From IMG/VR virus record IMGVR_UViG_3300045282_000345, positions 1 through 43,037 of that record: a stretch of 43,037 nt of DNA; one strand, 5' to 3'. The notes under the pieces are model-generated. The model was not told the origin of the DNA and did not search any database. It was given only the letters and a program-made list of their open reading frames with translations. Both the position numbers and the translations under genes were made by a program. Shown here in pieces: positions 26,306 to 32,399 of this stretch. This stretch comes from a virus. Every line of letters begins with the position of its first letter. Position 1 is the stretch's first letter.

Positions 26306-26798
26306 GGACATCAGCGCACCATCCTCTGGCGTCGCATGGGATCCGTGGGCAGAACAGCCGGCGCAGCTCTACGACTGGACCTGCTCTGCGGCGGCGACGG
26401 AATGGACCGAGCGCTCAGTCGGCGCTGCTCGAGGATCGGACGTCTACAGCAACCGCGAGCAGGTCGTGTACGCAATCGGCTACCCGTCGAACATCAGCCC
26501 GGCACTGGGACTGCATGACGGCAGTGGCGCCCAGCTTCAGCGGGTGCTGCGCGAGCACGCGGGACTGTTCATGCAGCAGGGATGGCTGTCGTTCGACCAG
26601 GCGTACAACATCTACTCGCACGTCGTCGGGCTCGGCTCGGGCCAGAACTACTACCACTGGGTGGCGTTCCGCGGTGCCGCCAACGGACGGATCTACTGCG
26701 CGAACAGCGCACCCGGATACAGGGGAATTTGGAACGAGCTCACGCGCTCGGACTGGGACAACCTGGGCTCGTGGAGCTGTCTCTGGAGCCAGAGTTAA
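26304..26798 (+). CDS. Cysteine-peptidase-like (C39/papain-fold-like) domain, no own start codon
   Basis: 164 codons open from the end of the preceding gene. Visible are an N-terminal Cys block (LYDWTCSAAATEW), a central DGSGAQLQRVLREHAG, a WLSFDQAYNIYSH block, a His block (NYYHWVAFRG) and an Asn block (IYCANSAPGYRG): a Cys-His-Asn order typical of papain-like and C39-like peptidases. A wall-degrading or virion-processing role is likely. There is no in-frame ATG, GTG or TTG between 26304 and the Cys codon; the first is a GTG near 26466. Expression by +1 frameshift at 26300-26305 fits best. An upstream start in the Arg/Ser-rich overlap (ATG 26169) is the alternative. Confidence 0.7.
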   Translation, partial: EDISAPSSGVAWDPWAEQPAQLYDWTCSAAATEWTERSVGAARGSDVYSNREQVVYAIGYPSNISPALGLHDGSGAQLQRVLREHAGLFMQQGWLSFDQAYNIYSHVVGLGSGQNYYHWVAFRGAANGRIYCANSAPGYRGIWNELTRSDWDNLGSWSCLWSQS

Positions 26799-26814
26799 GA
26801 GGGGAGATCAGGAA

Positions 26815-26961
26815 ATGCAAATTGCGCCGCCAGTTGTCACCATCGGATGGGTGATTGCCGTGGTCGTTCTGATTCTGTGCGTCATCTTCGCGGTCATCGG
26901 TCAACTGCCGGTGCTGCTCGCCGCTCTCATCGGGGGAGTCGCGATCGCGCGCTTACTGTAG
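26815..26961 (+). CDS. Small two-helix membrane protein, holin candidate
   Basis: 48 residues, ribosome site GGGGAGATCAGGAA ahead of ATG 26815. Two hydrophobic segments (TIGWVIAVVVLILCVIFAV and LPVLLAALIGGVAIARLL) with a short polar turn. Size and topology fit a pinholin- or class II holin-like protein. It follows the peptidase-like gene and precedes a second membrane protein by one base. Holins have no reliable sequence signature, so the call rests on topology and context. Confidence 0.6.
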   Translation: MQIAPPVVTIGWVIAVVVLILCVIFAVIGQLPVLLAALIGGVAIARLL

Positions 26962-26962
26962 G

Positions 26963-27184
26963 GTGAGCGACTCGCCCGAGACGGGCAGCCTGCTGGACTG
27001 GCACGAGGCGCCGTCGGTCACCATCACCCGGCTGGTCTGCCAGTTCGCGCTCTCGATCGGGGTGCTCAGTGGGTGTTTGTGGGTGAGCGTGGCACACCCT
27101 GAGGACGCTGGCAGCGCTGCACTCGCTGCTGGCGTCGTGATCGGCGCCTGGTTCGGGATCGTCCGCGAGCGACCTCGTCGATAG
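26963..27184 (+). CDS. Small membrane protein, second holin candidate
   Basis: 73 residues from GTG 26963, one base after the previous stop. Hydrophilic N-terminus (MSDSPETGSLLDWHEAPS), then two hydrophobic helices (LVCQFALSIGVLSGCLWVSV and AALAAGVVIGAWFGIV) and a basic tail RERPRR, a typical holin layout with cytoplasmic positive end. With the preceding gene it would form a holin pair, or holin and antiholin. Confidence 0.6.
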   Translation: MSDSPETGSLLDWHEAPSVTITRLVCQFALSIGVLSGCLWVSVAHPEDAGSAALAAGVVIGAWFGIVRERPRR

Positions 27185-27272
27185 GTGACAGTCCGGGGGA
27201 GAAGTCTCCTCAGAGGCATCGTCCGTGACAGGCTAGCTGTCGCAGGATGTGCGGGTGCCCGAGGAACCAAAA
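27185..27272. promoter_or_regulatory. Intergenic dyads after the lysis genes
   Basis: No gene seen. The stretch holds GGAGA-AG-TCTCC (27198-27209), GACAG-GCTAG-CTGTC (27227-27241) and two GTGACA half-sites (27185-27190, 27225-27230). These may be regulator binding sites or weak terminators for the late operon. Confidence 0.4.
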
Positions 27273-27294
27273 GAGCGCCCCCGAAGAGGCGCTC
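27273..27294 (-). terminator. Rho-independent terminator of the integrase transcript
   Basis: GAGCGCC (27273-27279) and GGCGCTC (27288-27294) form a 7-bp GC stem with an 8-base loop. On the minus strand the stem is followed by TTTTGGTT, so it ends transcription coming from the integrase gene. It lies 84 bases past the integrase stop. Confidence 0.7.
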
Positions 27295-27377
27295 GTCCAC
27301 CCTTGCCGGTGGTCTTTACGTTTGAGGACCACCCGACCGCTCTCAGCGAAGCGGTGCGGGCACTGGTGAAGTTGCGC

Positions 27378-29090
27378 TTAGCTGGCCACGCGAGCGAAGC
27401 TGCGATTCCAGTACAGCGGACTCACGATTGAGGCGTACTCATTCGATTGGGCCTCATCGTGAGTCTGTCGAGACACGATGGTCAGGATGCTCGCTTCGAT
27501 ACGGTCCGGGTACACCACCACGCGCTGGATCAGCGGCTGCATGAACGCGCGCATCGCTGAACGGGTGCCGGCTGCGCGAATCTTGGGCCACTCCTCAGCC
27601 ACGACGCGCACCGACGACTCGGCATCGTGGATCTGACCTAGCAGCGCTTCAGCCAGCGCGTCCTCGCTTTCGAGTATCTCCAGCTCGCGCCGCACGTCGG
27701 CTGCCTGTCGCGCGTTGTCGGCGGTCTGGGTGCGAAACTCATCCGCGCTCAACTCGCCGCTGCTGACCAGCGCGGCCAGCCCCGAACGCCCACGCTCAAA
27801 GCCTGCCAGCCGCTTTCGCAGGGCATGCATGCGCGCGTCCTGAGCGCCGATGGAGCCGTGCTGCTCGAACTGCTGCTCGCGTAGCTTGGCGAGCACCCGC
27901 TCAGGAGCGGCGGCGATCGCGTCGAACTCTTGAAGGATCTGCTCTTCGAGTTGCTCGCCGCGGATGCTTCGTCCGGGCTCGAGGGTCGGGTGGCGATTGC
28001 AGACGTAGTAGAACTTCGCGACCGACCGAGCCGACGAGGTCTTCTGGTAGTTGCCGCGCATGTGGACGTTGCAGTGCGAGCAGATCAGCTTGCCCGTCAG
28101 CAGGTAGACGTATTCCTCTTCACGGCGGCGCTCGAAGTTGGCGCGGTGTCCCCCCCTGGCACTCTTGGCTCGCTCCCAGAGCTCGCGGCTAACCAGCGCG
28201 GGCACGATCTGCACCACCGGCGCGGCGGTCTGCTTGTACTCGTTGGATTCGATGGTGTGGAACTTGAGCGTCCGCTCGCCGTAGTAGGTGGTGTTCTGGA
28301 CGATGTCCTGGAGCTTTGAGTATTGCCAGCAGGGGTAGGTTATGGAGCGGTACTGACCGGACTTCTTGCTGAAGTAGCGCTTCACGGACGGGATCCCAGT
28401 AGCCTGCAGCCAGCGCTTCACTGACAGCAGGCTTTCTGCTTTTCGATCCTCTGTGCCGGCGGTGCGCTCGAAGATCTGCTGGACGAGCTCGGCCTCAGTG
28501 CAACCCAGCTCGGGGATGGTGCGATCCGACGGAGCGAGCCAGAAGTCGCCGTTCGGCTGGGCTGCGATGACGTACCCAAACGGCACCGGGCCGTTGATCC
28601 AATCGCCCCGCTCGGCGTGGTTGGCGCGACCGCTCATGGTGCGGACGCGGATGTTCTGGCGCTCGAAGTGACCGAATGCGGCCATGATCGCGAACTGGAG
28701 TTGTCCCGTCGGGGTGCTCAGGTCAATCGTCTCGCTGGGCGCCTTGATCAGAATCTCGCGACCGCTGAACTCTTTCGCGATCTGCTCTGCGACGCCACGG
28801 TCGCGAGCCAGACGATCACCCGCGGCCACGCAGACGATGTCGACCTGCCCGTGGCGGATCAGGGTCATCAGCCGCGAGCCGTCCGGACGCTCGTCGAGGG
28901 GGATGGTTCCCGAGATGCCGTCATCCCTGAAGGTGCCGGCGAAGATCCACGGCTCGATGCTGCCTTCGCCGAAACGCCAGTCGTACGTCTTGTGCAGCCG
29001 CTTGTCCTGGCTGGCGATGGTGTCGCGCTTGCTCTGCTCGTCTGTGGAGACGCGCTCGTAGAACGCGACTCGGGGTGTTACGGTTGGCAC
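27378..29090 (-). CDS. int: Large serine integrase
   Basis: 570 residues from GTG at 29090. It integrates and excises the phage genome by cutting two short attachment sites through a Ser-linked intermediate. N-terminal resolvase domain: VAFYERVSTDEQ (nucleophile Ser15), DDGISGT, and AGDRLARDRG, which carries the conserved DR-x-x-R. Then a recombinase domain (GPVPFGYV, YYGERTLKFH), a zinc-ribbon region (LICSHCNVHMRG ... YYVCNRHP) and a long coiled-coil with leucine zipper-like heptads at the C-terminus. Length is normal for the family. It makes the phage temperate. No recombination directionality factor is recognised in the window. Confidence 0.95.
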   Translation of the reverse strand: MPTVTPRVAFYERVSTDEQSKRDTIASQDKRLHKTYDWRFGEGSIEPWIFAGTFRDDGISGTIPLDERPDGSRLMTLIRHGQVDIVCVAAGDRLARDRGVAEQIAKEFSGREILIKAPSETIDLSTPTGQLQFAIMAAFGHFERQNIRVRTMSGRANHAERGDWINGPVPFGYVIAAQPNGDFWLAPSDRTIPELGCTEAELVQQIFERTAGTEDRKAESLLSVKRWLQATGIPSVKRYFSKKSGQYRSITYPCWQYSKLQDIVQNTTYYGERTLKFHTIESNEYKQTAAPVVQIVPALVSRELWERAKSARGGHRANFERRREEEYVYLLTGKLICSHCNVHMRGNYQKTSSARSVAKFYYVCNRHPTLEPGRSIRGEQLEEQILQEFDAIAAAPERVLAKLREQQFEQHGSIGAQDARMHALRKRLAGFERGRSGLAALVSSGELSADEFRTQTADNARQAADVRRELEILESEDALAEALLGQIHDAESSVRVVAEEWPKIRAAGTRSAMRAFMQPLIQRVVVYPDRIEASILTIVSRQTHDEAQSNEYASIVSPLYWNRSFARVAS

Positions 29091-29216
29091 TGGTGGTCAG
29101 TCTCCTATCACAGGCTGATTGCTAGGCCCCGTGTCCGCTTCAGCACTTGCGGCGCGGGGCCGACCCCATCATAGGAGATGCGCTTAGTCCACGACTAAGA
29201 ATCAGCCGGCCTGTGA
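29091..29216. other. attP: Candidate attP region with nested inverted repeats
   Basis: Serine integrases usually have attP next to the gene. This 126-base gap directly upstream of int holds four dyads: CTCCTAT/ATAGGAG (29102-29108, 29171-29177), GGCCCCG/CGGGGCC (29125-29131, 29155-29161), CTTAGTC-CAC-GACTAAG (29183-29199), and TCACAGGCTGATT (29108-29120) against AATCAGCC-GG-CCTGTGA (29200-29216). One may be the attP core and others int-regulatory sites. The exact core cannot be fixed without the host junctions. Confidence 0.45.
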
Positions 29217-29229
29217 TGCGCTCGTGACC
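29210..29229. repeat. 20-bp direct repeat, copy 1
   Basis: CCTGTGATGCGCTCGTGACC. Nineteen of twenty bases match the copy at 29594-29613. Copy 1 lies in the int upstream gap and copy 2 covers the 3' end of the 29589-29879 gene, so the 364 bases in between are flanked by a direct repeat. Confidence 0.85.
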
Positions 29230-29341
29230 ACCGGCGACCCATGGCGCTCAGGTGCCGGGTTAGGGCACCTGCCAACGCCGGTCGCGCGCGCATTCCATCC
29301 GGGACCAGCGTTGAAACACGGGAGGGACAACACTCATCGTA

Positions 29342-29572
29342 ATGCTTGGAGCAGCGGACCACTGGTGCAGCCACCCGGAGTGGCCGGTCCAATACACAAC
29401 GGTCTGGGAACCCTCGGGCGGAGTCACCCTGCTACGTATTCCGAAGCCCCCGCCAGCGAAGGTCGCGGGCTGCGAGCATACATGGAACTGCCCGGTGTGC
29501 GGCTGGGGTGCTGGCTGTTGGCCAGACCCGTGCAGCACGGCTCAGGGGCGACGTAGTAGCGCCACGGTATAG
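29342..29572 (+). CDS. Possible small Cys/Trp-rich protein
   Basis: 76 residues from ATG 29342. Cys/His/Trp-rich: HWCSHPEWPVQYTTVWEPSG, then CEHTWNCPVCGWGAGCWPD, a plausible zinc site (C-x-H...C-x2-C). GGGAGGG lies upstream but about 17 bases from the ATG. It is the only plus-strand gene inside a minus-strand block and lies between the two 20-bp direct repeats, as if inserted or duplicated. Codon third positions are GC-rich as in real genes. No family recognised. Confidence 0.4.
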   Translation: MLGAADHWCSHPEWPVQYTTVWEPSGGVTLLRIPKPPPAKVAGCEHTWNCPVCGWGAGCWPDPCSTAQGRRSSATV

Positions 29573-29588
29573 AGCACCACGACTGCCA

Positions 29589-29879
29589 CTATGCCTGTGA
29601 TGCGCCCGTGACCTCTGCCGGAAGCGGCGCCAGCTTGAACTGCCAGTGCCAGCGGGAGACTTCGACGCCGTCGTATGGGCGGGTCGCGGTGGCCAGATAG
29701 AACCACGTCGGCTTGCCGCGGCCTTTGGCCTTCTTCCCCTCTTTGTAGACCTTCGGTTGCTTGATCACGGCATCGACGATCGTCCAACGCCAGCCATCTT
29801 CGAAGCCACGGTAGACCACCACCTCGCCCAGCTTGAAGCGCGGCGGCTGTTTGGGGATGAGCGGGGCCGCGTCAGCCAT
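29589..29879 (-). CDS. Hypothetical small protein
   Basis: 96 residues, MADAAPLIPKQPPRFKLGEV then VYRGFEDGWRWTIVDAVIKQ, a basic patch (KVYKEGKKAKGRGKPTW) and YDGVEVSRWHWQFKLAPLP. The segment PPRFKLGEVVVYRGFEDGWR looks like a small SH3/KOW-type beta barrel that could bind nucleic acid (inference). The start overlaps the end of the upstream 29872-30048 gene by eight bases, so they are co-translated. Confidence 0.65.
   Translation of the reverse strand: MADAAPLIPKQPPRFKLGEVVVYRGFEDGWRWTIVDAVIKQPKVYKEGKKAKGRGKPTWFYLATATRPYDGVEVSRWHWQFKLAPLPAEVTGASQA
29594..29613. repeat. 20-bp direct repeat, copy 2
   Basis: CCTGTGATGCGCCCGTGACC, one mismatch from 29210-29229. It encodes the C-terminal VTGASQ of the 29589-29879 product. 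Confidence 0.85.
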
Positions 29880-30048
29880 CCGTCTCCCATCGGTCGACCC
29901 TGATGGACGCGTCGATGCCCTGGTCGGTGAGCTCGGCGACGAAGCTTCTCACTCGAGCCAGTGCCTGGTCCTCAGTCACACTGGAGATCGGATACCTGAT
30001 GGTGATGATCACCGTGGCAGCCGGGAAAACAAGCGGTTCAGTGGTCAC
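29872..30048 (-). CDS. Small hypothetical protein (58 residues)
   Basis: GTG start at 30048 with GGAGG seven bases upstream (30056-30060 on the minus strand). The product reads MTTEPLVFPAATVIITIRYP, then SSVTEDQALARVRSFVAELT and a C-terminal GIDASIRVDRWETDG: a beta-alpha-beta layout of a small ferredoxin-like or RRM-like fold. It overlaps the following gene by ATGGCTGA. Below the usual 60-codon cut-off, but its ribosome site and coupling support it. Confidence 0.65.
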   Translation of the reverse strand: MTTEPLVFPAATVIITIRYPISSVTEDQALARVRSFVAELTDQGIDASIRVDRWETDG

Positions 30049-30091
30049 CAGGGTTCCTCCCGTACGACAGAGACTTCACGCTATGATGGTT

Positions 30092-30157
30092 CGGAAGCCG
30101 CCCCGTTCTGCTCGTGCCTTTGATCAGGGTTCCCACGAGCAGGCGGGGCGGCTTCCG
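30092..30157. repeat. Long imperfect palindrome between repressor and small genes
   Basis: CGGAAGCCGCCCCG (30092-30105) pairs with CGGGGCGGCTTCCG (30144-30157), and CTGCTCGTG (30108-30116) with CACGAGCAG (30134-30142). Only a 2/1-base bulge separates the two stems, and the loop has 17 bases including TGATCA. It is the strongest hairpin in the window. It lies downstream of the repressor on its strand and has no T-run, so it could be a terminator, an RNA-processing site or a replication/recombination structure. Confidence 0.75.
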
Positions 30158-30186
30158 TCTCTCCCCATAGCGAAGTGGGAACCTGC

Positions 30187-30378
30187 TCAGGACTGTAGAT
30201 CGACGGGCTTGATGCCCAGCGCGCGGGCCAGTTTCCGCAGCGTGGACGGTCGCGGCTGAGCGACGCCAGCTTCCAGCTTCAGCACCGTGGAGCGAGCGAT
30301 CCTGGCCTTGTCGGCCAACTCTTGCTGGGAGAGCGCTTGCTCAGTGCGGTGGCGACGAAGAGAAGCCGGCACGAACAC
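30187..30378 (-). CDS. XRE-family helix-turn-helix repressor
   Basis: 63 residues from GTG 30378. Nearly the whole protein is one Cro/CI-type HTH: SLRRHRTEQALSQQELADKA then RIARSTVLKLEAGVAQPRPS and RKLARALGIKP. Such single-domain proteins bind short operators as dimers. It is transcribed away from the early operon and faces the inverted-repeat-rich region 30379-30600, the standard place for an immunity or Cro-like repressor. It lacks a cleavable C-terminal domain, so induction must work by another route. Confidence 0.85.
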   Translation of the reverse strand: MFVPASLRRHRTEQALSQQELADKARIARSTVLKLEAGVAQPRPSTLRKLARALGIKPVDLQS

Positions 30379-30614
30379 TACGGTACATGATCACGAGCGC
30401 GACGTGATAGGGACTAGTCCATAGAACGTACCTTTCCCGGCGCGAATCCGTAGTGTTGCAGGCTCGTTACGTACTGAGTACCGTTGTACCTTACCCAACC
30501 CATCATGGTCTTGTCACGAGGCGCGACAAGTAGGGGAGACTGTAGGTGGCAGCGGAGGCATACTGAAGCGTAGTATAGAACAAGCGTTCTAGACAACCTG
30601 TAGCTGGTGTCGCA
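30379..30614. promoter_or_regulatory. Divergent control region (immunity/early switch)
   Basis: No gene seen in these 236 bases. Dyads: ATCACG-7 nt-CGTGAT (30390-30408), GGACTAGTCC (30411-30420), CTTGTC-9 nt-GACAAG (30510-30530) and a LexA-type box (30576-30591). A TATACT -10-like hexamer is on the minus strand at 30572-30577. It separates the minus-strand repressor from the plus-strand early operon, so it most likely holds both promoters and their operators. Confidence 0.6.
30576..30591. promoter_or_regulatory. LexA-type SOS box
   Basis: TAGAAC-AAGC-GTTCTA, containing GAAC-N4-GTTC, the core of the DinR/LexA box known from Bacillus, actinobacteria and Chloroflexi. It overlaps a -10-like TATA stretch just upstream of the early operon, where host LexA could hold the phage silent until DNA damage. 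Confidence 0.55.
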
Positions 30615-30710
30615 ATGGGGTTGGGGCCCGTGGTGAGTGGAAGGCGGCGGGGTAAAGCCCCCCGACGGCTGCGCGGCACGTTCAAGGGATCGGTTTGGGG
30701 AGGATCATGA
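30615..30710 (+). CDS. Possible basic micro-protein ahead of the early operon
   Basis: 31 residues from ATG 30615, or 25 from the in-frame GTG 30633; rich in Arg/Lys/Gly (SGRRRGKAPRRLRGTFKGS). It ends in an ATGA overlap with the next gene, which has its own excellent ribosome site GGGGAGG. It may be a leader peptide; evidence is spacing only. Confidence 0.3.
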   Translation: MGLGPVVSGRRRGKAPRRLRGTFKGSVWGGS

Positions 30711-31057
30711 CCCCGTTCGCGATGCACTTGCTGCAAACCATTCGTGCCCAACGGCTCACCCCGGAGCTCTCCGCGATGCTCGATTCCGCTCTGGCTGATC
30801 CCGAGCGGCGATACCAGCCGCCGGTCTGGAGTGCCTGGACCGACCCCGGTTATTTCCTGGTCGATCTGGCTGAATGGACCGACGGTCTGGAGCCGCGAGA
30901 TCTGCCGCCGCGGGAGGTGGAGTTCGCCAAAGCGATGAGCCGCCACAAACGCACCGTGCATCGCTGGCTCCAGCGCGCTGGCATGGATGGCTGGGAAGAC
31001 TTCCTTCAGGTCCACGACCTGGCGGGGCACAACGGGGTAGTCGCGCCGACTCACTGA
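30707..31057 (+). CDS. First early gene, HTH-like protein
   Basis: 116 residues from ATG 30707, spaced from the ribosome site GGGGAGG. The C-terminal half contains EVEFAKAMSRHKRTVHRWLQ, a helix-turn-helix-like segment, and WEDFLQVHDL. The N-terminal half (LLQTIRAQRLTPELSAMLDS) is helical. As first gene of the early operon directly after the switch region it may be a transcription regulator (Cro-like or activator). No family recognised. Confidence 0.65.
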   Translation: MTPFAMHLLQTIRAQRLTPELSAMLDSALADPERRYQPPVWSAWTDPGYFLVDLAEWTDGLEPRDLPPREVEFAKAMSRHKRTVHRWLQRAGMDGWEDFLQVHDLAGHNGVVAPTH

Positions 31058-31065
31058 CGACGGAT

Positions 31066-31089
31066 GTGACAGCGGCTGACAGTTGTCAC
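31066..31089. promoter_or_regulatory. GTGACA/TGTCAC dyad
   Basis: GTGACA (31066-31071) with TGTCAC (31084-31089), plus an inner TGACA-GT-TGTCA (31077-31088). The half-site recurs in other gaps of this genome, which suggests a regulator site ahead of the 31138 gene. Confidence 0.45.
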
Positions 31090-31108
31090 TCCGGAGGCAT
31101 CGACGGGC

Positions 31109-31135
31109 GGAGGGATGTCCTCTGAGAATTCCTCC
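31109..31135 (+). promoter_or_regulatory. Hairpin pairing GGAGG with CCTCC upstream of a start codon
   Basis: GGAGG (31109-31113) can pair with CCTCC (31131-31135), which lies two bases before the ATG at 31138. That gene has no other ribosome site; CCTCC is even anti-Shine-Dalgarno-like. The pairing could bring the distant GGAGG near the start, or hide it. Confidence 0.4.
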
Positions 31136-31137
31136 CC

Positions 31138-31323
31138 ATGCCCAACACCTCGCTCTACATCAAGCTCTCAGCACGGGCGTACGAAGCGCTGGAGGCGCGC
31201 GCCAAAAAGAAGCGACGCGACAAGCGCGATGAGGCCGCGCTCCTGCTCGAGCGGTTGCTGATCGGGCAGGACGAGGACGCTGAAGAAGAGGACAGCCACC
31301 GTCTGCTTGCTGCCGTTCGCTGA
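31138..31323 (+). CDS. Small basic/acidic protein, possible ribbon-helix-helix
   Basis: 61 residues. MPNTSLYIKLSARAYEALEA followed by KKKRRDKRDEAALLLERLL resembles a ribbon-helix-helix (Arc/MetJ) or CopG-like DNA-binding unit: one strand (SLYIKLS) and two helices. The acidic tail is DEDAEEEDSHRLLAAVR. Candidate small repressor of the early operon. Confidence 0.65.
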   Translation: MPNTSLYIKLSARAYEALEARAKKKRRDKRDEAALLLERLLIGQDEDAEEEDSHRLLAAVR

Positions 31324-31340
31324 CCGTGGAGGGAACCCCG

Positions 31341-31586
31341 ATGGTCACTACCGACCTGCTGGCTGCCATCCTGGCTGAGCTACAGGCGATCAATGGGAAG
31401 CTCGGCCAGCCGTCGGCGACCGAGAACCGCGACAGCGTCGAGATCACGACCAGCGCTCGCGGCTACGACATCAAGGCCAAGGTCTACGCCGACACCGTCG
31501 CCGAGGCTGGGATCTTCGCTCGCAAGGAGTGGCTGAAGTGCCGTTCCGAGTTGGAGCGCCAGCTCATGGGTGAGAAGGCGTCATGA
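31341..31586 (+). CDS. Hypothetical early protein
   Basis: 81 residues from ATG 31341, with GGAGGG spaced well upstream; the in-frame GTG at 31326 lies before this site and is less likely. N-terminal coiled-coil-like helix (LLAAILAELQAINGKLG), then a beta stretch (DSVEITTSARGYDIKAKVYA) and a C-terminal helix. It resembles small phage single-strand-annealing or recombination accessory proteins that share a DIxxKVY block, but this is weak. Coupled to the next gene by ATGA. Confidence 0.65.
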   Translation: MVTTDLLAAILAELQAINGKLGQPSATENRDSVEITTSARGYDIKAKVYADTVAEAGIFARKEWLKCRSELERQLMGEKAS

Positions 31587-31876
31587 GCGGGACGATCAGC
31601 ATCCACGTCAGCTTTCGGAAGCAGGTCAGCGACGGCAACTACGGAACCGAAGCTGCCGAGTGCAGCCTGGAGTACGAACTCTCGCCCGGTCAGGACGGGA
31701 TGGACTGCGCCCAGGTGCTGCTATCGCAAGCGCGCGACCGGGTCCACGCCGAGCTAGCCCACTCCCCGTCGCCCGCAGTGGTGCGAGCGTTGCAGCCTCC
31801 TCCGCCGCCGCGGTCATTCGGCAGGTCGGTCCCGGCTGAGCCGGTCGACGATGACGTGACGGAGATGCCGTTCTGA
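31583..31876 (+). CDS. Hypothetical early protein
   Basis: 97 residues, ATGA-coupled. MSGTISIHVSFRKQVSDGNY and ECSLEYELSPGQD form a beta-rich N-terminus, followed by a helix (QVLLSQARDRVHAEL) and a proline-rich tail ending in the acidic DDDVTEMPF. An acidic tail ending in hydrophobic Phe is the layout of single-stranded-DNA-binding proteins and their partners; suggestive only. No family recognised. Confidence 0.65.
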   Translation: MSGTISIHVSFRKQVSDGNYGTEAAECSLEYELSPGQDGMDCAQVLLSQARDRVHAELAHSPSPAVVRALQPPPPPRSFGRSVPAEPVDDDVTEMPF

Positions 31877-32067
31877 TGGCGGACGATCTGAAGGAGCGGG
31901 TCGAGTCGCTCGAGTACACGGTGATGACGCTGATCGCGATGAACCTGTTCCTGGTCGGTGCGACTGAGGAGCCGACCACTGAGGTCAAGGAAGCGATGCT
32001 CTGCGTGCTGGATCACTTCATCCAGCAGTACCGCTGGACCGATCAGCTTCGGGCGAAACAGAACTGA
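31876..32067 (+). CDS. Small helical protein
   Basis: 63 residues; the ATG shares its first base with the previous stop (TGATG). MADDLKERVESLEYTVMTLI then AMNLFLVGATEEPT and EAMLCVLDHFIQQYRW. Helical with a short hydrophobic centre. Its last base is the first of the next gene's ATG. Function unknown. Confidence 0.65.
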   Translation: MADDLKERVESLEYTVMTLIAMNLFLVGATEEPTTEVKEAMLCVLDHFIQQYRWTDQLRAKQN

Positions 32068-32399
32068 TGGCGGTCTTGCTGGGTGGTCTGCTGTTGATGC
32101 AGGCGTACACCTTCACGGTGGACGACACCTATGCCGCGATCGAGCAGGCGTCGGCTACCAGCGGAGTGTCGGCGGCGCGGCTGGAGCGCATCGTGGACTG
32201 CGAAACCGGGCACACCATGGATCCGCACGCGATAGGTGACTACGGCACCTCGTACGGCGCCGTGCAACTCCACCGCGGCGGCCTGCTCGGTCACTTCTAC
32301 TCGGTGGGCTACGACGATCCGTTCGACCCGTACCAGGCAGTGCAATACCTCGCCGATTCGATTCTCGCTGGGAAAGCCAGCGCATGGACGTGCCGATGA
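32067..32399 (+). CDS. Lysozyme/transglycosylase-like protein with signal-like N-terminus
   Basis: 110 residues. N-terminal hydrophobic stretch (MAVLLGGLLLMQAYTFTV), then RLERIVDCETGHTMDPHAIG, with a likely catalytic Glu in CETG, and SYGAVQLHRGG, GYDDPFDPYQAVQYLADSIL. This is the fold pattern of small lytic transglycosylases. It lies in the early operon between small genes and the RecT gene, far from the holin candidates. Secreted wall-degrading enzyme, possibly acting late or in superinfection control. The signal sequence is weakly basic at its start. Confidence 0.75.
   Translation: MAVLLGGLLLMQAYTFTVDDTYAAIEQASATSGVSAARLERIVDCETGHTMDPHAIGDYGTSYGAVQLHRGGLLGHFYSVGYDDPFDPYQAVQYLADSILAGKASAWTCR

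Noticed and set aside
27249-27431. 60-residue plus-strand ORF between holin genes and integrase
   Set aside because: Covers the integrase terminator and the last 54 bases of the integrase on the opposite strand; no convincing ribosome site.
30503-31054. 183-codon minus-strand ORF over the early switch
   Set aside because: Runs through the control region and opposite a better plus-strand gene; no motif.
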